64,000 bases of DNA from Ahaetulla prasina. Taxonomy: Eukaryota > Chordata > Lepidosauria > Squamata > Colubridae. Below are positions 44,627-56,900 of this stretch, in pieces. A program made the translations under genes and the position numbers. A model generated the notes under the pieces. The model saw only the letters and a program-made list of their open reading frames with translations, had not been told where the DNA came from and did no database searches. Each line of letters begins with the position of its first letter. The first letter of the stretch is position 1. The DNA lies in assembly GCF_028640845.1 (NCBI RefSeq), contig NC_080539.1, positions 372,740,233 through 372,804,232 of the forward strand, written 5' to 3'.

Positions 44627-45196
44627 TGTTAGTTTTGTTGAAGCAGAGTCAGACAGTGAGGAGGTTGGGGAGGAACTTGGGCCAGTCCTGGGGGCTGGGA
44701 AAAGCTCGGCCGAGGGCCCTGCGTCTGAGGCAGAGAGGGAGATAGACAGCAGTGAGGCAGAAGAACAGCTGGAGCCCGTTCCCAGTGTGCGCATGCACAG
44801 AGCTGCCAGAAGACAAGAACAACTCAGAAAACAGGGGAGTAACGCCACACCTGGGAGATGATTGGCCCCTCCCATAGGAAACAAAAGAGGAGCGAAAGGG
44901 GAGGGGGCTTTTGCAAGAAAGAATTCTTTCATTCGGTCGTTTCAAGAATGGGAAGTTCTGTTTGTGACTCTAAGAGACTCTGTGCCAAGTTTTGCCTTAC
45001 TCTGTGTTTGGAAACTAGTTACCTGGCAGCTTTCCAAGCGAGATAAGGGCTGTGTTGATAAATATTCCTTTGAAAAACTTGTTTGGACAGGCCTTGCTGA
45101 CTGTGAATGAAAGGAATTCACAGTCGTGTAAATAAAAGAGGTTTTGCCAGGACCAATTCCTGCTTCCTGCTTTTTAAGGGAGCCTAGGTCGGAACA
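44627..45196 (+). mobile_element. LTR inserted in a Penelope-type element
   Basis: About 570 bp from TGTTAGTTTTGTTG to GGTCGGAACA, with AATAAA at about 45132 and GCGCATGCACAGAGCTGCC shared with family L3a. No internal retroviral region adjoins. No clear target duplication. Confidence 0.6.
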
Positions 45197-45214
45197 AGTT
45201 TGTTAGTCATGCAA

Positions 45215-45420
45215 GCCACTGTATATAAACAGAGCAAACCTTTCTAGCACTGATGGTGTCACCCAGTGGGGTCATGAAATGCCTGCAAGAAAACAACCAA
45301 GCTCAGCCAGCACCAAGGACCCAATCCTTTTCCTCCTCCCCATAACCTCCACACTCCTAGCACTGATGGTATTACCCAATTGGGTCATGAAATGTCGGCA
45401 GGAGAGCACCAAGAAGACCT
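45215..45420 (+). mobile_element. Penelope-type terminal sequence, two tandem pieces
   Basis: CTAGCACTGATGG..GGGGTCATGAAATG occurs at 45245 and again as CTAGCACTGATGG..GGGTCATGAAATGTC at 45356. Each has a stem-loop between CTGATG and GAAA. Confidence 0.6.
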
Positions 45421-45614
45421 CACAGTTCAAATCCGAGCTACAAATATTCCCTTCTATTGACAGAGGTCTCTGCATCTCACTTAGTTCTAACTCGCCTCTC
45501 CAAGTGAACCTTGTGGGGTTTTTTTTCCCCCTCTCCTTCACGGCTGCCGCAAGCAGAGGTGTGCATTCTGCAAACGTCTCACTGTGCCCCCTGTGCTCTT
45601 GTCCTCCTCTAAAA

Positions 45615-45706
45615 CAGGGGTCTCCAACCTTGGCGATTTTAAGACTTGTGGACTTCAACTCCCAGAGTTCCTCAGCCAGCTTTGCCAGCTTTGTTGGAGA
45701 CCCCTG
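45615..45706. mobile_element. Palindromic hAT MITE
   Basis: CAGGGGTCTCCAACCTTGG to TTGGAGACCCCTG; the right arm is shortened. Confidence 0.85.
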
Positions 45707-45845
45707 CCCCTTCCTTCTGGGCTTTCAACAAGTGCCTTCCAACAAATCCCTCCCTCCCATTAAGCAGGAAAAGAAGAGAATGAGTGAACTGGCACATATT
45801 CACTGACGACATGATTTCCTTAAGCTCTGTTTAGGAAGATCTACT

Positions 45846-46066
45846 CAGGGGTGTCAAACTCAATTTCATTGAGGGCTGTGGTTGACCTGGGTGGGCGTGG
45901 CCACCTTGACACCACTCCCCAAATGGCTGGCATGTTTCCTCTTCGCACCGGGTAGACGGGGCCGAAGCAACACAGGGCGGCCCCTTACATTTTCCAGGAC
46001 GGCTTCGCAGGCCGGTTCCGACCACGGTTTGGATAAGGCCCAGAGGCGTTGTGTTTGACACCCCCT
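45846..46066. mobile_element. hAT element (TGTCAAACTC family)
   Basis: CAGGGGTGTCAAACTCAATTT to GTGTTTGACACCCCCTG. The flanks GATCTACT and CTCTACAT match imperfectly. Confidence 0.82.
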
Positions 46067-46099
46067 GCTCTACATGTTTCACAGCGTTAATTCATCTAA

Positions 46100-46262
46100 C
46101 CCGCTGCTTTGGGGAAGAATTGTGGACTTCAGATCCCAGAATTCCCCACCCAGCTATATACTACATTGAGATTTTGAGAATTTTAGCCAATGTTTTCCCA
46201 TCTTGGCAACTTTGTGGACTTCAATTCCCAGAATTCCCTGGCCAGCCCTGCCGATCTAGCTC
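46100..46262. mobile_element. Arms of palindromic hAT MITEs
   Basis: TTGTGGACTTCAGATCCCAG and TTGTGGACTTCAATTCCCAG, two single arms in a row. Confidence 0.55.
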
Positions 46263-47839
46263 GTAATTTAGGCTGCTGCAAGAATTCAGATCAAGAACCA
46301 CCTTGTAAAAATGCTGCTAGAAATAAGACTTCCGGCACACCAGATGCATCAGCCTTATATTATTCTAAAAAGCCGAGTCTCTATTTCAGGAACATGTGTG
46401 TCTATGTGTGTGTTTCTGCAACTCTTTTGTTGCCCGCCCAGTATCTGATCCACGTCCGTATGGCCATTAGATAATTAATCACCCCTCCCCAAAACACAGA
46501 GCCAAGCAAACGTTTTAAACAGCTGCCTTGCTTTTAAACATCATCAAAACAGGATTAGTGGGTACAGTTTTTATACCTCACACTTTGGTTATGAATCTGC
46601 TTGGGGGGGGGGGGGAAAGATACATCACTTAAATCCAGAGCCTTTCTGGAAGGAGTGGGGGGGGGGGAGGAGGAGAAGAAAATGAAATTGTTTTGCAAGT
46701 GACTTCCAAGGGCTGCATTTCAGTGGGTATTAAAGAGTTCTGCTTCCAATTTAAAGAGACTCCAAAGACCGTAAGATAAGAGGTTAAAAAATAATAACAA
46801 CCCCCCTTTTTGACGTGTATCTTTGTACATAATAACAGGGGCATTTTAATTCCCCGCTGTCGCCTCCGTTGAACTCCGAAAGAAGGCTTGATTTGGAGCC
46901 ACCGACAAAACCAAAAATTGTTAACCCCAGACTGCTAAAGTGGGGTGAGGTGGTCGTGGTGGTGCTGTGTGGCTCCACGTTTTTATCTACTTGCCCTGTC
47001 CTCCCCAGCAACAACAATACAAAAATCTAAAGCAGCAAGTTCCTTATTCCTCCCGAAGAACGAACAGAGGAAGCAGCAAAGTCCACAAAAACAGGGCAGA
47101 GAGACTCAAGACAGCTGTACTGCGCCGAGGGATCATCTCCCACATCGGAGGGACACACACACACCCCCGTGGGAAGGTTGCACAAGACATTTTTATAAAG
47201 GTGCATTTCCTGCAATAATTCCTTCCTCAAAACGGCCTCCGTTAAAAATACTGAAGCAAAAAAAAATAAACTATGGGATCGGATTCTTTAGAACTCTTCC
47301 CCACAACCTACAGCTTAGCAGCGGCAACAACTCGCTCGTTGGCTAGAGTAGTGTACGTACATTCCTCCTCCTCATGAAGCTAACAGCTTATCTACGACCT
47401 AAAAATAATAATAATAATAATAAATTTGACGTGATTCGGGAGCTCCTGCGGGCCTTCTACCTCCCCGTGTACAAAGTGCAAACCAGTGAAGCAACCAGAA
47501 ATGCCAGCGGCATCGACAGAGTAACCGGGGAAACCTTTTGGGCAGACATTCTCCCGTTTGCTCGGCTGCGTTGATCTTTTTCCACCCCAAAGGTGCTTCG
47601 AAGCGCGAAAAAGATCAGTAAAAAAAACGGGGATCGATGAAACTTCAGACCAGAAAAACAGAGAGAAGAAGTGACGCTGGGGGGGGAGCCGAATCAGCTG
47701 TTCTCTCGCCAGCCGGCTAATGCCAGCCGGAAAAGTCACGTCTGTGCCTCTAGCGGACAGGAAGCAGGGAAAGTCGGAGGCCGGCTTCAGAAGAGTCGGG
47801 GACCACACAGGACGGAACCGGATCCAACCCCATCGCGCC
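46263..47839 (-). other. Downstream of UBXN6; possible long 3' UTR, otherwise unassigned
   Basis: This stretch has no recognised transposon and no coding exon. It holds G-runs at 46603 and 46658, an (AAT)n run at 47402-47424, and a minus-strand ATTAAA at 46850-46845. The lack of repeats, unlike its surroundings, may mean it is under constraint, for example as an extended UBXN6 3' UTR. Confidence 0.4.
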
Positions 47840-47845
47840 TTTATT
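47840..47845 (-). terminator. UBXN6: UBXN6 polyadenylation signal right after the stop codon
   Basis: On the minus strand the stop TGA (47849-47847) is followed after one base by AATAAA. Using it would leave a very short 3' UTR; a distal ATTAAA lies at 46850-46845. Confidence 0.5.
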
Positions 47846-47846
47846 T

Positions 47847-47975
47847 TCAGGAGAGCATCTGCACCGTGAGCAGGAGGTCGGGTTTCAGCACGCTTCCCAT
47901 GTGCTCGCCCCTGGAGGCTTTGATATCCTCCATGACCTCGGCGTCCCAGATGAAGGTCAGAAGCGCTGAGGGCAC
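47847..47975 (-). CDS. UBXN6: UBXN6 last exon
   Basis: 129 nt with stop: [42 protein letters not shown] and TGA. Human [20 protein letters not shown] aligns. The acceptor is CCTCCCCCCAG. Confidence 0.94.
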   Translation of the reverse strand: MPSALLTFIWDAEVMEDIKASRGEHMGSVLKPDLLLTVQMLS

Positions 47976-50900
47976 CTGGGGGGAGGAGGAGGAGGAAGAG
48001 GAAGAAAAAAAAAAAGCTTAACAGGGTTTTCAAGGCACCGGCATTGAACGGATGTAGATATAAGTAATCCTTGACTTATGACTGCGGCAAGAAAGGTCAC
48101 AAAACGAAGCAAACCTCAACCAATGTCTCGCTTAGCCATGGGCGTTTTGGGGTCCCAAATCGAGGACTATCTATGCTGCCTCCAATGGAAAATGTCTATG
48201 GTGATTCTCCAGGTCATGGTTGTCCCCAAGGTGCTTTTTTTTCAAGAGGCAACTGGACTCCAAGAGAACAATAGACAAAGCTACGTTGTCATTCCAAACA
48301 TTGCAGAATGTATATCGGAAAAGCTCAGGAGGATCTTCAGCCCACACAACATACGTGCAGACTTCAAACCCGAGAATACACTAAGCACGGTCCACCCCAA
48401 ACAAATACAAACTGAGCAACGTGGTATATGCAGTACAATGCAGTGAGCCATCTGCAGATCTGTACATTGGGGAACCAAAACAGCCACTTCACAAAGGCAT
48501 GGCACGACATAAGAGAACAAACCCATCAGGACCAGATTCAGCGGTCCATCTGCATTTAAAAGACAAAGGCCGCTCTGTTGAAGGCAGCAAAGTCCACATT
48601 TTGGACGGAGAGGACCGCTGTTTTGAAAGAGGGGTCCAAGAGGACATCCATTTCAAAATTGAACAGCCCCCTCTCAACAGAGGGGGAAGGATACGAGAAG
48701 GCTCCACACCCATTTGCACTAATCAGGTGACCCTGAGGACACAGATAAACCTCCAAGTGGCCTCAACGACTCTCTAAAAGGATGCAAATGACCAGCTTTG
48801 TCTGGAAGGAGCATAAATCCTTCTGTTTCCCCACCATCCAGTCAGAGCTGAAGCAGCTTCTTGGATGAGAAGCGAAACGTCTTCCAAAAAAAAAACCAAC
48901 CCAGAAAGTCCAGTTGCCTCTTGAAAAAAAAAAGCACCTTTGCGATTTCAGCGGAAAAGTTCTTAAATGTCCGCGGAGATATTCCGATATGTATCTGCCT
49001 TGAAACTAGCCCATGAAATTATGAGAGAGATTATCACAATACTATTTATGACATAATACGGAACATCCTAAAGTGTTTCTTGTGATCAACCCCCTGGTGT
49101 TTGACTCTGCTACAAGTGGTTTGACACGGGCTGTTTTTCAAGGCAGATCCACCTCGGGAATATCTCCCCAAATTCCTAAGAACTTTCCCAGAAGATTTAG
49201 ACACTTCGCCATTGTAGAAGGCAATTGGTGAATCTGGTACGGAAATCTCTCTGAAATGGTGACCGAATGGGTCACAGATTGCGTTGCTTGCCTTTTAGAT
49301 TTCTCCCCCAACCTACTTTTTCCTTTATATCAGGGGTCTCGAAGGATGCCCTAATTAAATCATGAGCCTCGAGCCAAGCTTCAAAAGAAATCCAGTTATT
49401 TATTAGGAGCTTCATGTCGGCACGTTCCCAAGGGAAGCCAACTCTGACCCTACGTAATTTCCACCCCAATAATGACCCTGTTTCCCCCCCCCCCCGGGTG
49501 TGTCATCAATCACATTCTCCAACGGTTTTAGAAGTCACTCCTCTCCAGCTGCTGTGGGTAACCCTGGGATATAACCTTGAGTGAGATAAGCATAGAATGT
49601 GCGTCTGCCTTTGGCTGCCTTGCCGTTTCACAGGTTTCCCATCCACTTTGGCCTATGGCAACTTGAGAGCTGGCCTGGGATGCTTAGCGAGTTGACACCT
49701 TGGCAAGTTTAAGCCCGGTGGACTTCAACTCCCAGAATTCCTCGCATCCACACAACTCCTTACATCCAGCTTTGCCACCAGGCTTAAAGTTGCCCAGGTT
49801 GGAGACCCCTGCTTTATATAATACAACCAAGAATTCAATATTTGCACAGAAGTTTTACCTTACATCTTCTGAACCATCTGTCGTTTCTCTCAAGGCCTAC
49901 GTGTTTTAAATCTACTGACTGGTAACCTGGGCAGAAATAGTATTTTTATGTCCTATCCACCCTTCTTACCTGCTTCTCTCTTGTTTCTCCTATTTTAATT
50001 ATTCTCTGGGAATTAAAACAGGAGTCAGAGACTATTCAAAGCAACGCACTGCATGCTACGAAGGCCCTGTTTTTTTAATTGCCTTTTATTTGAAACAATA
50101 AAATCACCTTTCTTTCGGATGAGGGTCCTCTGGTCTTTAAAAATCAATCCGTGGATACAAGAATCGGCCAAGATGAATTTAAGGGTTGAATATCTTCTTT
50201 TATACCGACAATGGAGGGAAACTTGGTACTAGCTTAGAGTTGGAGGCAGAATTGGGCTTGGAGCAGCACGTAAATTTATTACACAAGTAGTCCTCGAATT
50301 ACGATGACAATGGAGCCCCACATTTCTGTTGCTAAGTGAGACATTGAAGTGAATTTTGCCCCATTTTACGACCTCTCATGCCACGTTTGTTAAACGAATT
50401 GCTGCAGTTGTTAAGTTAGTAACGCGGTTTATTAAGTGAATCTGGCTTTCCTGTTGACTTTGTTTGTCAGAAGGTCGTAAAAGGGGATCACGTGACCCCA
50501 GGACACTGCGACCGTCATAAATATAAGCCAATTTTCAAGTGTCGGTCCAAATTTTGATCAGGTGTCTATGGGAATGCTGCAACAGTCATTTTGGAAAAAT
50601 GGTGGTGAGGATTTATTTTTTTTTAAAGTTAACTAAAGGAATACAAATGGACCTCAACTTAACAACAGTTCATTTAGTGACCATTCAAAGTTAGGCCACT
50701 GAAAAAAGTGACTTATGACCATTTTTCACACTTAACAACTGTTGCAAGGTCACACGATCAGATGCTTGGCAATATTGACTCCTATTTATGACGGTCGCAG
50801 TGTCCCAGGCTCACGTGATCCCCTTTGGCGACCTTCTGACCTGCAGGGTCCATGGGGAAGCTGGATTCACTTAACGGCCGTGTGACTAACCTAACACTTG

Positions 50901-53900
50901 CAGCGATTCACTTAACAGCTGTGGCAAGGGGAAAAAAAACACCCCGTAAAATGGGGCAAAACTCACTTAACGAATGTTTCACTTATTGCAACATACATTT
51001 TGGGCTCCACTGTGGTCGCAACTCGAGGACAACCTGCAACTTACGGGACCGTCTGCTGCGACCGAATACCTCTCACCGACCCGTGCGCTCTCACAGAGAG
51101 GGACTCCTCAGGGTGCCGTCAGCTAGGCAGTGCCGTTTGGCGACACCCAGGGGAAGGACCTTCTCTGTGGGGCTCCACCCTTTGGAGCAGGCTCCCCAGG
51201 ACTCCGTCAACTTCGGACCTCCAGACCTTCCGCGAGCTTAAAACACATCTATTCATCTGCGCAGGACTGGACTAGATTTTAAATTTAGGTTTTAATGGGG
51301 TTTTATTATATATACTGTTCTTTTTAATTATTTGGCTATGTGGAATAAGTTTTTTAATTGTTATTTTACTCTGTATTTATATGTACCTTTTTATTTGCCT
51401 GTGAGTCCCTAGGGAGATAGGGCGGTATACAAATACAAATAAATAAATAAATAAATAAATAAATTCAGAGGTGAAATTCAACCGGCTTAGACCGGATCGG
51501 GCGAACTGGTAGAGACGATTTGAATTGGTTCGCTGAACCGATCAAAACCACCCCTGGTTGGCCTCGCGCACGACACCTGTCGCCGCTCACTCCTTCCGAT
51601 CGCTCGCCCAGCCCATTCACCCCCCCACCCTATAGTGACTTTTCTCCCTCCATGCACAGCGGAGCTGCTCCAGCCTGTCCCTTTAAGGTACTTCGAGGGG
51701 ACCATAAAGGGAGCAGCAGCTCGCTGTGCATGGAGGGAGAGAACTTCGGCTTCTCTCTGCCACAGCATTCACTATGAGCCCTTCTGCTGCTCATACACAC
51801 ATTTTTTCCTGCCGGGTTCTGTGGACGTGGCTTGGGGGGGGATCATGTGACTGAATGGGCATGGTCGTGAGTGACATCAAGTTGGCCACGCCCACTCAGT
51901 CACAGGAACCCCCACCCCCCACCCCCCAAGCGATGCCCAGAGAACCAATAGGGAAAAAATTGAATGTCAACACTGCTGCAGTTGTAAGCCGAGGACTATC
52001 TATAACAGGGGTCTCCAACGTTGGTCCCTTTAAGACTTGTGGACTTCAACTCCCAGAGTTCCTCAGCCAGCAAAGACTCTGGGAGTTGAAGTCCAAAATT
52101 TTTAAGAGGGACCAAGGTTGGAGACCCCTGATCTATAACGCAACTGCCCTGTTCAATTGTTTTAATTCGCAGAAATACAGGCAAAACTGAGACTTGGCAG
52201 TTCCTTCTCTCTAAGGGAACCGGATCCTTACCAGCCCGCTCTCGTTGAGCGCCAAGTTCTCGTCGGTCAGTTTGTGGCCCCCGGGGGCCAGCAGCTCAAA
52301 CGGCAGCCAGTCGTTCTGCAAAGTCTCCCGCACAAATTGGAAGAGGGCTGACACGGGCTCCCGGGCGTAGAAAGTCCCTGCGGGAACAAGAGGAAGAGGG
52401 GGGGAAATATGAGTTTTCAGCCGCCTTTTGTGGCACGGAGAGGAGCCGTAATGGCAGTGTTCACTGAACGACCGCATCTGCTTAATGACGCCCTGGGGGG
52501 GGGGGAAAAAACCTCAGAAAATTAGGCACAGTCCCGTGGGAAGTTGCTTAAACAATCACCATAACTTAACGACCACAATTCCGAACTCAAAATTACAGTC
52601 GTAACTTGAGAATCACTCTTAAGGGGGAGAGCCTTCTCTGTGGCAGCACCGGCCCTTTGCAATGAGCTGCCTCCGGGGTTACACCAACTCCCCGACCTCC
52701 GGACCTTCAAACGTGAACTGAAGACCTTACTATTTCATCGTGCGGGACTAGCCTAAGTGTAATTTTTTAAATTGTAATTTTAATATGGGTTTTATGTCGG
52801 TCTATAACCGTTTTAACTGATTCGGCCTACTAAATATTTGTTTTTAATTCTGTTTTAAATTTGTTATTTGTACTTTGTGTTTTAATATGGCTGTAAACCG
52901 CCCTGAGTCCTTCGGGAGAAGGGCGGTATAGAAATTAAATTATAAATAAATAAATAAAGGAGTAGACCATAGAAACCAGCAGTGGTTCTTCAGGATTTCA
53001 CATAAGATGCGAGTCTCCAAACCTGGCAATTTTTAAGACTTGTGGACTTCAACTCCCAGAATTCCTGGTTGCTCCCGGGCTGGGTGCACCGAACACCTGA
53101 CTCCAGGAAGCCTTCGCTAACTGCAGGTAACCTTTGACTTACAACCATTCGTTTAGTGACCGTCTGATGTTACAACTGCACTTGAAAAAACCCGACTTAA
53201 TGACTGTTTTTCACACTTATGACCTTTGTGGCGTCCCTTCGGTCACATGATCAAAGATGCTTGGCAACTGACTCACATTTATGACGGCCGCAGCGTCCCG
53301 GGGTCACGTGATCCCCTTTTGCAACCTTCTGACAAGCGGAGTCGATGCCAGATTCACTTCACAACCAGGTGACTAATGGCAGTGATTCACTTACGTTCGT
53401 AAAATGGGGCACTTACTGTCTTGCTTTGCAACAGACATTTTGGGCTCAACTGTGGTCGTAAATCGGGGACTACGTTTGCCATATTTTTCGGAGTATAAGA
53501 CACACTTCCCCACCCACCCCAAAAGAGGGTAAAAATTATACACCGAATGTAGCCAAAAACACAAGGCACGAAAGTGGCAATATTTGTGGCAATCCCTGTA
53601 GCCTGGAACAGCTGATTGGGGGTATTCCGGAGGCCAATCCACCCACCAATCAGCTGCTCCTGCTGAATCAGGCTGCAATAATGTGCTGAAGCTGACCTGG
53701 CTGTTCGCTATTTGCTGCAAGGACTGTCAGAGTTTGCAGCAGCAATCACATCCAGAAAGCACACACAAGTCACTGATTCAGCAGGATCCAGTAACTTCTC
53801 TTTATATATAACGTAACAGACAAAGTAAATATACAATACCAAAAGCAGGTTTTCCAACGTGGTAGTAAATACAAGCAAAACACAAGCAGAGGAGAGGAGT

Positions 53901-56900
53901 TTTCAGTTTCAGTTTTGAGCAGCAGACTAGTTTATAGTTCAGCACAGACTCTCAGCTGTAGAGCTAAGCCACATCCAGGCTCCTTGCTGTCTCCTTCCTT
54001 GTTGCTCACACAGCAAATACTGTTTCAGTTTCCAAACAGCCCTCAACTCTCTCACTAGCCAGATGAATACCGATGGATTTTGGCAGATTTTTTTTTTCTT
54101 ATTTTCTTCCCCAAAAACTAATGTGCGTCTTATACTCCATAGCATCTTATACTCCGAAAAATACATTTAAATATATATACTTATATATTTTATTCTATTT
54201 TATTAGTAGTCCTCGACGTACAACCATTCACTTAGTGGTCGTTCAAAGCTACAACAGCACCAAAAAAAGTGACTTAGGACCTGTTTTCACTCTTACGACC
54301 ACTGCAGCATCCCCACGGTTACGTGATCAAAACTCAAGACGCTTGATCACTGACTCAGATTAATGACGGTTGCAGTGTCCCGGGTTATATTATCCCCTTT
54401 TCCGACTTTCTGACAAACAAAGCCGACGGAGGGGAAAGCCGGATTCACTTAACAACTATGGCAAGAAAGGTTGCAAAAGGAGGGAAAATTCACTTAACAA
54501 GTGTCTTTGCTTAGCAATGGACATTTATGGCTCGATTGTGGTCCTAAGTCGAGGACTATCTCTGCTGCGCGGCCAACCGCCAGGCCCCCCCCCCTTCCCT
54601 TTACCTTGCAGGATGTACCCGTCAGGGAAGCGAATGCGTAAGAGGGTGTAGTTGTATCGCCTCAGCTCTCGCTGTTCCTCCTTCTCCCGCATGGCTTTCG
54701 TCCTCAGCATAGAGGCCTTCTCAACCGCGTCTGTCCTTCAGAGAGAAGAGAAGAGGGTGAAAAGCGGAAAGGACAGAGAATCCTCGGCTTACGACTGGTC
54801 CCTTAAGTCAGGGGTCTCCAAACTTGGCAACTTGGTCATTTTTTTCCAGTCCCATTGTAACTTTGAACGGTCGCTAAACGAACAGTTGTTAATTCGAGGA
54901 CCCCCTGCAAAGAAATCACTTTCTCCAGAACCGCTGTACACTTTGAACAGTCGCTAAATGGATTGTTTTTTTTTTGTTTTTTTGTTTACATTTATACCCC
55001 GCCCTTCTCCGAAGACTCAGGGCGGCTTACAGTGTATAAGGCAATAGTCTTATACTATTGTTGTAAGTCAAAGACTTATCTATAAACAAAGCCCAGGCCA
55101 AGCCAGGAAAACCACATGGCGGGAAAGGCTGGGTTTACGACCCACCGGATCCGACCGACGGGGTCACTCACTCACCGTATCCTCTGCTCCCGTCTCAGCT
55201 CCTCCGCGGTGAGGTTGAAGAAGTCGCTCGGCAGCTCGAAGTGAGACGCTTGTGGGGAAGGCTTGAAGATCTGGAGCTGTCGATCCAGCTTGGCCCTCAC
55301 CGGCTCCCCGTTCAGCAGCTTCTCCTTGTGCTCCTTCAGGTCCTCCAGCTTTTCCAAGGCTTCGTCCTTCAACAGGTAGAAGTCCTCCGTGGCTTCTTCT
55401 GGAAGAACAAAAAGGGCCTCTTCTCACCCAGCTCCCCAAACAGGACAAACCCTCTGACGTGAACTCAAAAGATTCCTTTAATAGGAGTGACGGCGGCCCC
55501 AGCAAAAAGTTTTTCTCTTGCCGCAGGCTAACAAGCCCGTCCGTCCGGAAGTTGAACAGTTGTCTGCCACACCTATTCATCTCCGCCCCCTGACTTTTCT
55601 CCCCTAGAACTAGGGCGGAGCTTTGCTAGCAGCAGTGGCTCTTCTGTCCCAAGGACTGGCCCATAGATTTCCACTGTTCTCCTCTCCTCTGCCTTCTGTG
55701 CATCAGGCACTGGACCCAGCTGTTCCTCCTCTTCCTCATCAGCTACCTCCAGACCTGGGGGCTGTTGACTCTCCATCTGAGGACTGATGGATGGCCCAGG
55801 CTCTGCCCCCCTGCCCTCTCTCTCTCTTTCTCTCTCTCTCTTCTCCTTCCCCTTCAGAGCTCCCTGACTCCCATGCCTCCTCTTATTCGGCAGCTGGAGG
55901 GGCTGTTAAGCGAATCTTGGCTTTCCTTTCGACTTTGTTAGAAGGTCGCCAAAGGAGATCACTTGACACACACACCCCAATAAATAGGAACCAATTATCA
56001 AGCCTCTAAATTTTGATCATGTGACCAGGGGGAATGCCACAATGGTTGTGTTATTTATGACAGTTGTAGCATCCCAGGGTCACGTGATCTCCGTTGGTCA
56101 ACTCCCCCAGCCAGCTTGCCACAAGCAAAGTAAATAGGGGAGGGGGGTGAAGCCGGATTCACTTAGCAACCACGTGATTCACTTAACAACCACAGTCGTT
56201 CGCTTAACTGTGGCAGAAAAAGTCACAATGATCAGGCATAATTATTTATTTATTTATTTATTTAGTTAGTTAGTTAAACTTTTATACCGCCCTTCTCCCG
56301 AAGGACTCAGGGCGGTGTACAGCCATACATAAAAACAATAAAAAATATACAAAGTTAAAATATCAATTTAAAATACATATTCAATAATGGCCGAATTAAA
56401 ACCGTCAATTGACCCAACCTAAAAATACCCCATATAAAATTACAAAATTTAAAATTTAAAAAATTTAAAAATTTTAAATCAGGCCAGTCCCGCTTGGATA
56501 AATAAGTAAGTTTTTAATTCCCGGCGAAAGGTCCGAAGGTCAGATATTTGGTGCAAGCCGGGGGGGAAGTTCGTTCCAGAGGGTAGGTGCTCCAACAGAG
56601 AAGGCCCTTCCCCTGGGGGCCGCCAGCCGACACTGCTTGGCGGACGGCACCCGGAGAAGACCCTCTCTGTGAGAGCGTACGGGTCGGTGGGAGGCATAAG
56701 GTAACAGCAGGCGGTCCCGTAAGTACCCGGGCCCTAAGCCATGGAGCGCTTTGAAAGTGGTAACCAAAACTTTGAAGCGCACCCGAAAGACCACAGGTAG
56801 CCAGTGCAGACTGCGCAGGAGAGGCATTACCCGGGAGCACCGTGAAGCTCCCTCAATCACCCGCGCAGCCGCATTCTGGACTAACTGGAGTCTCCGAGTG

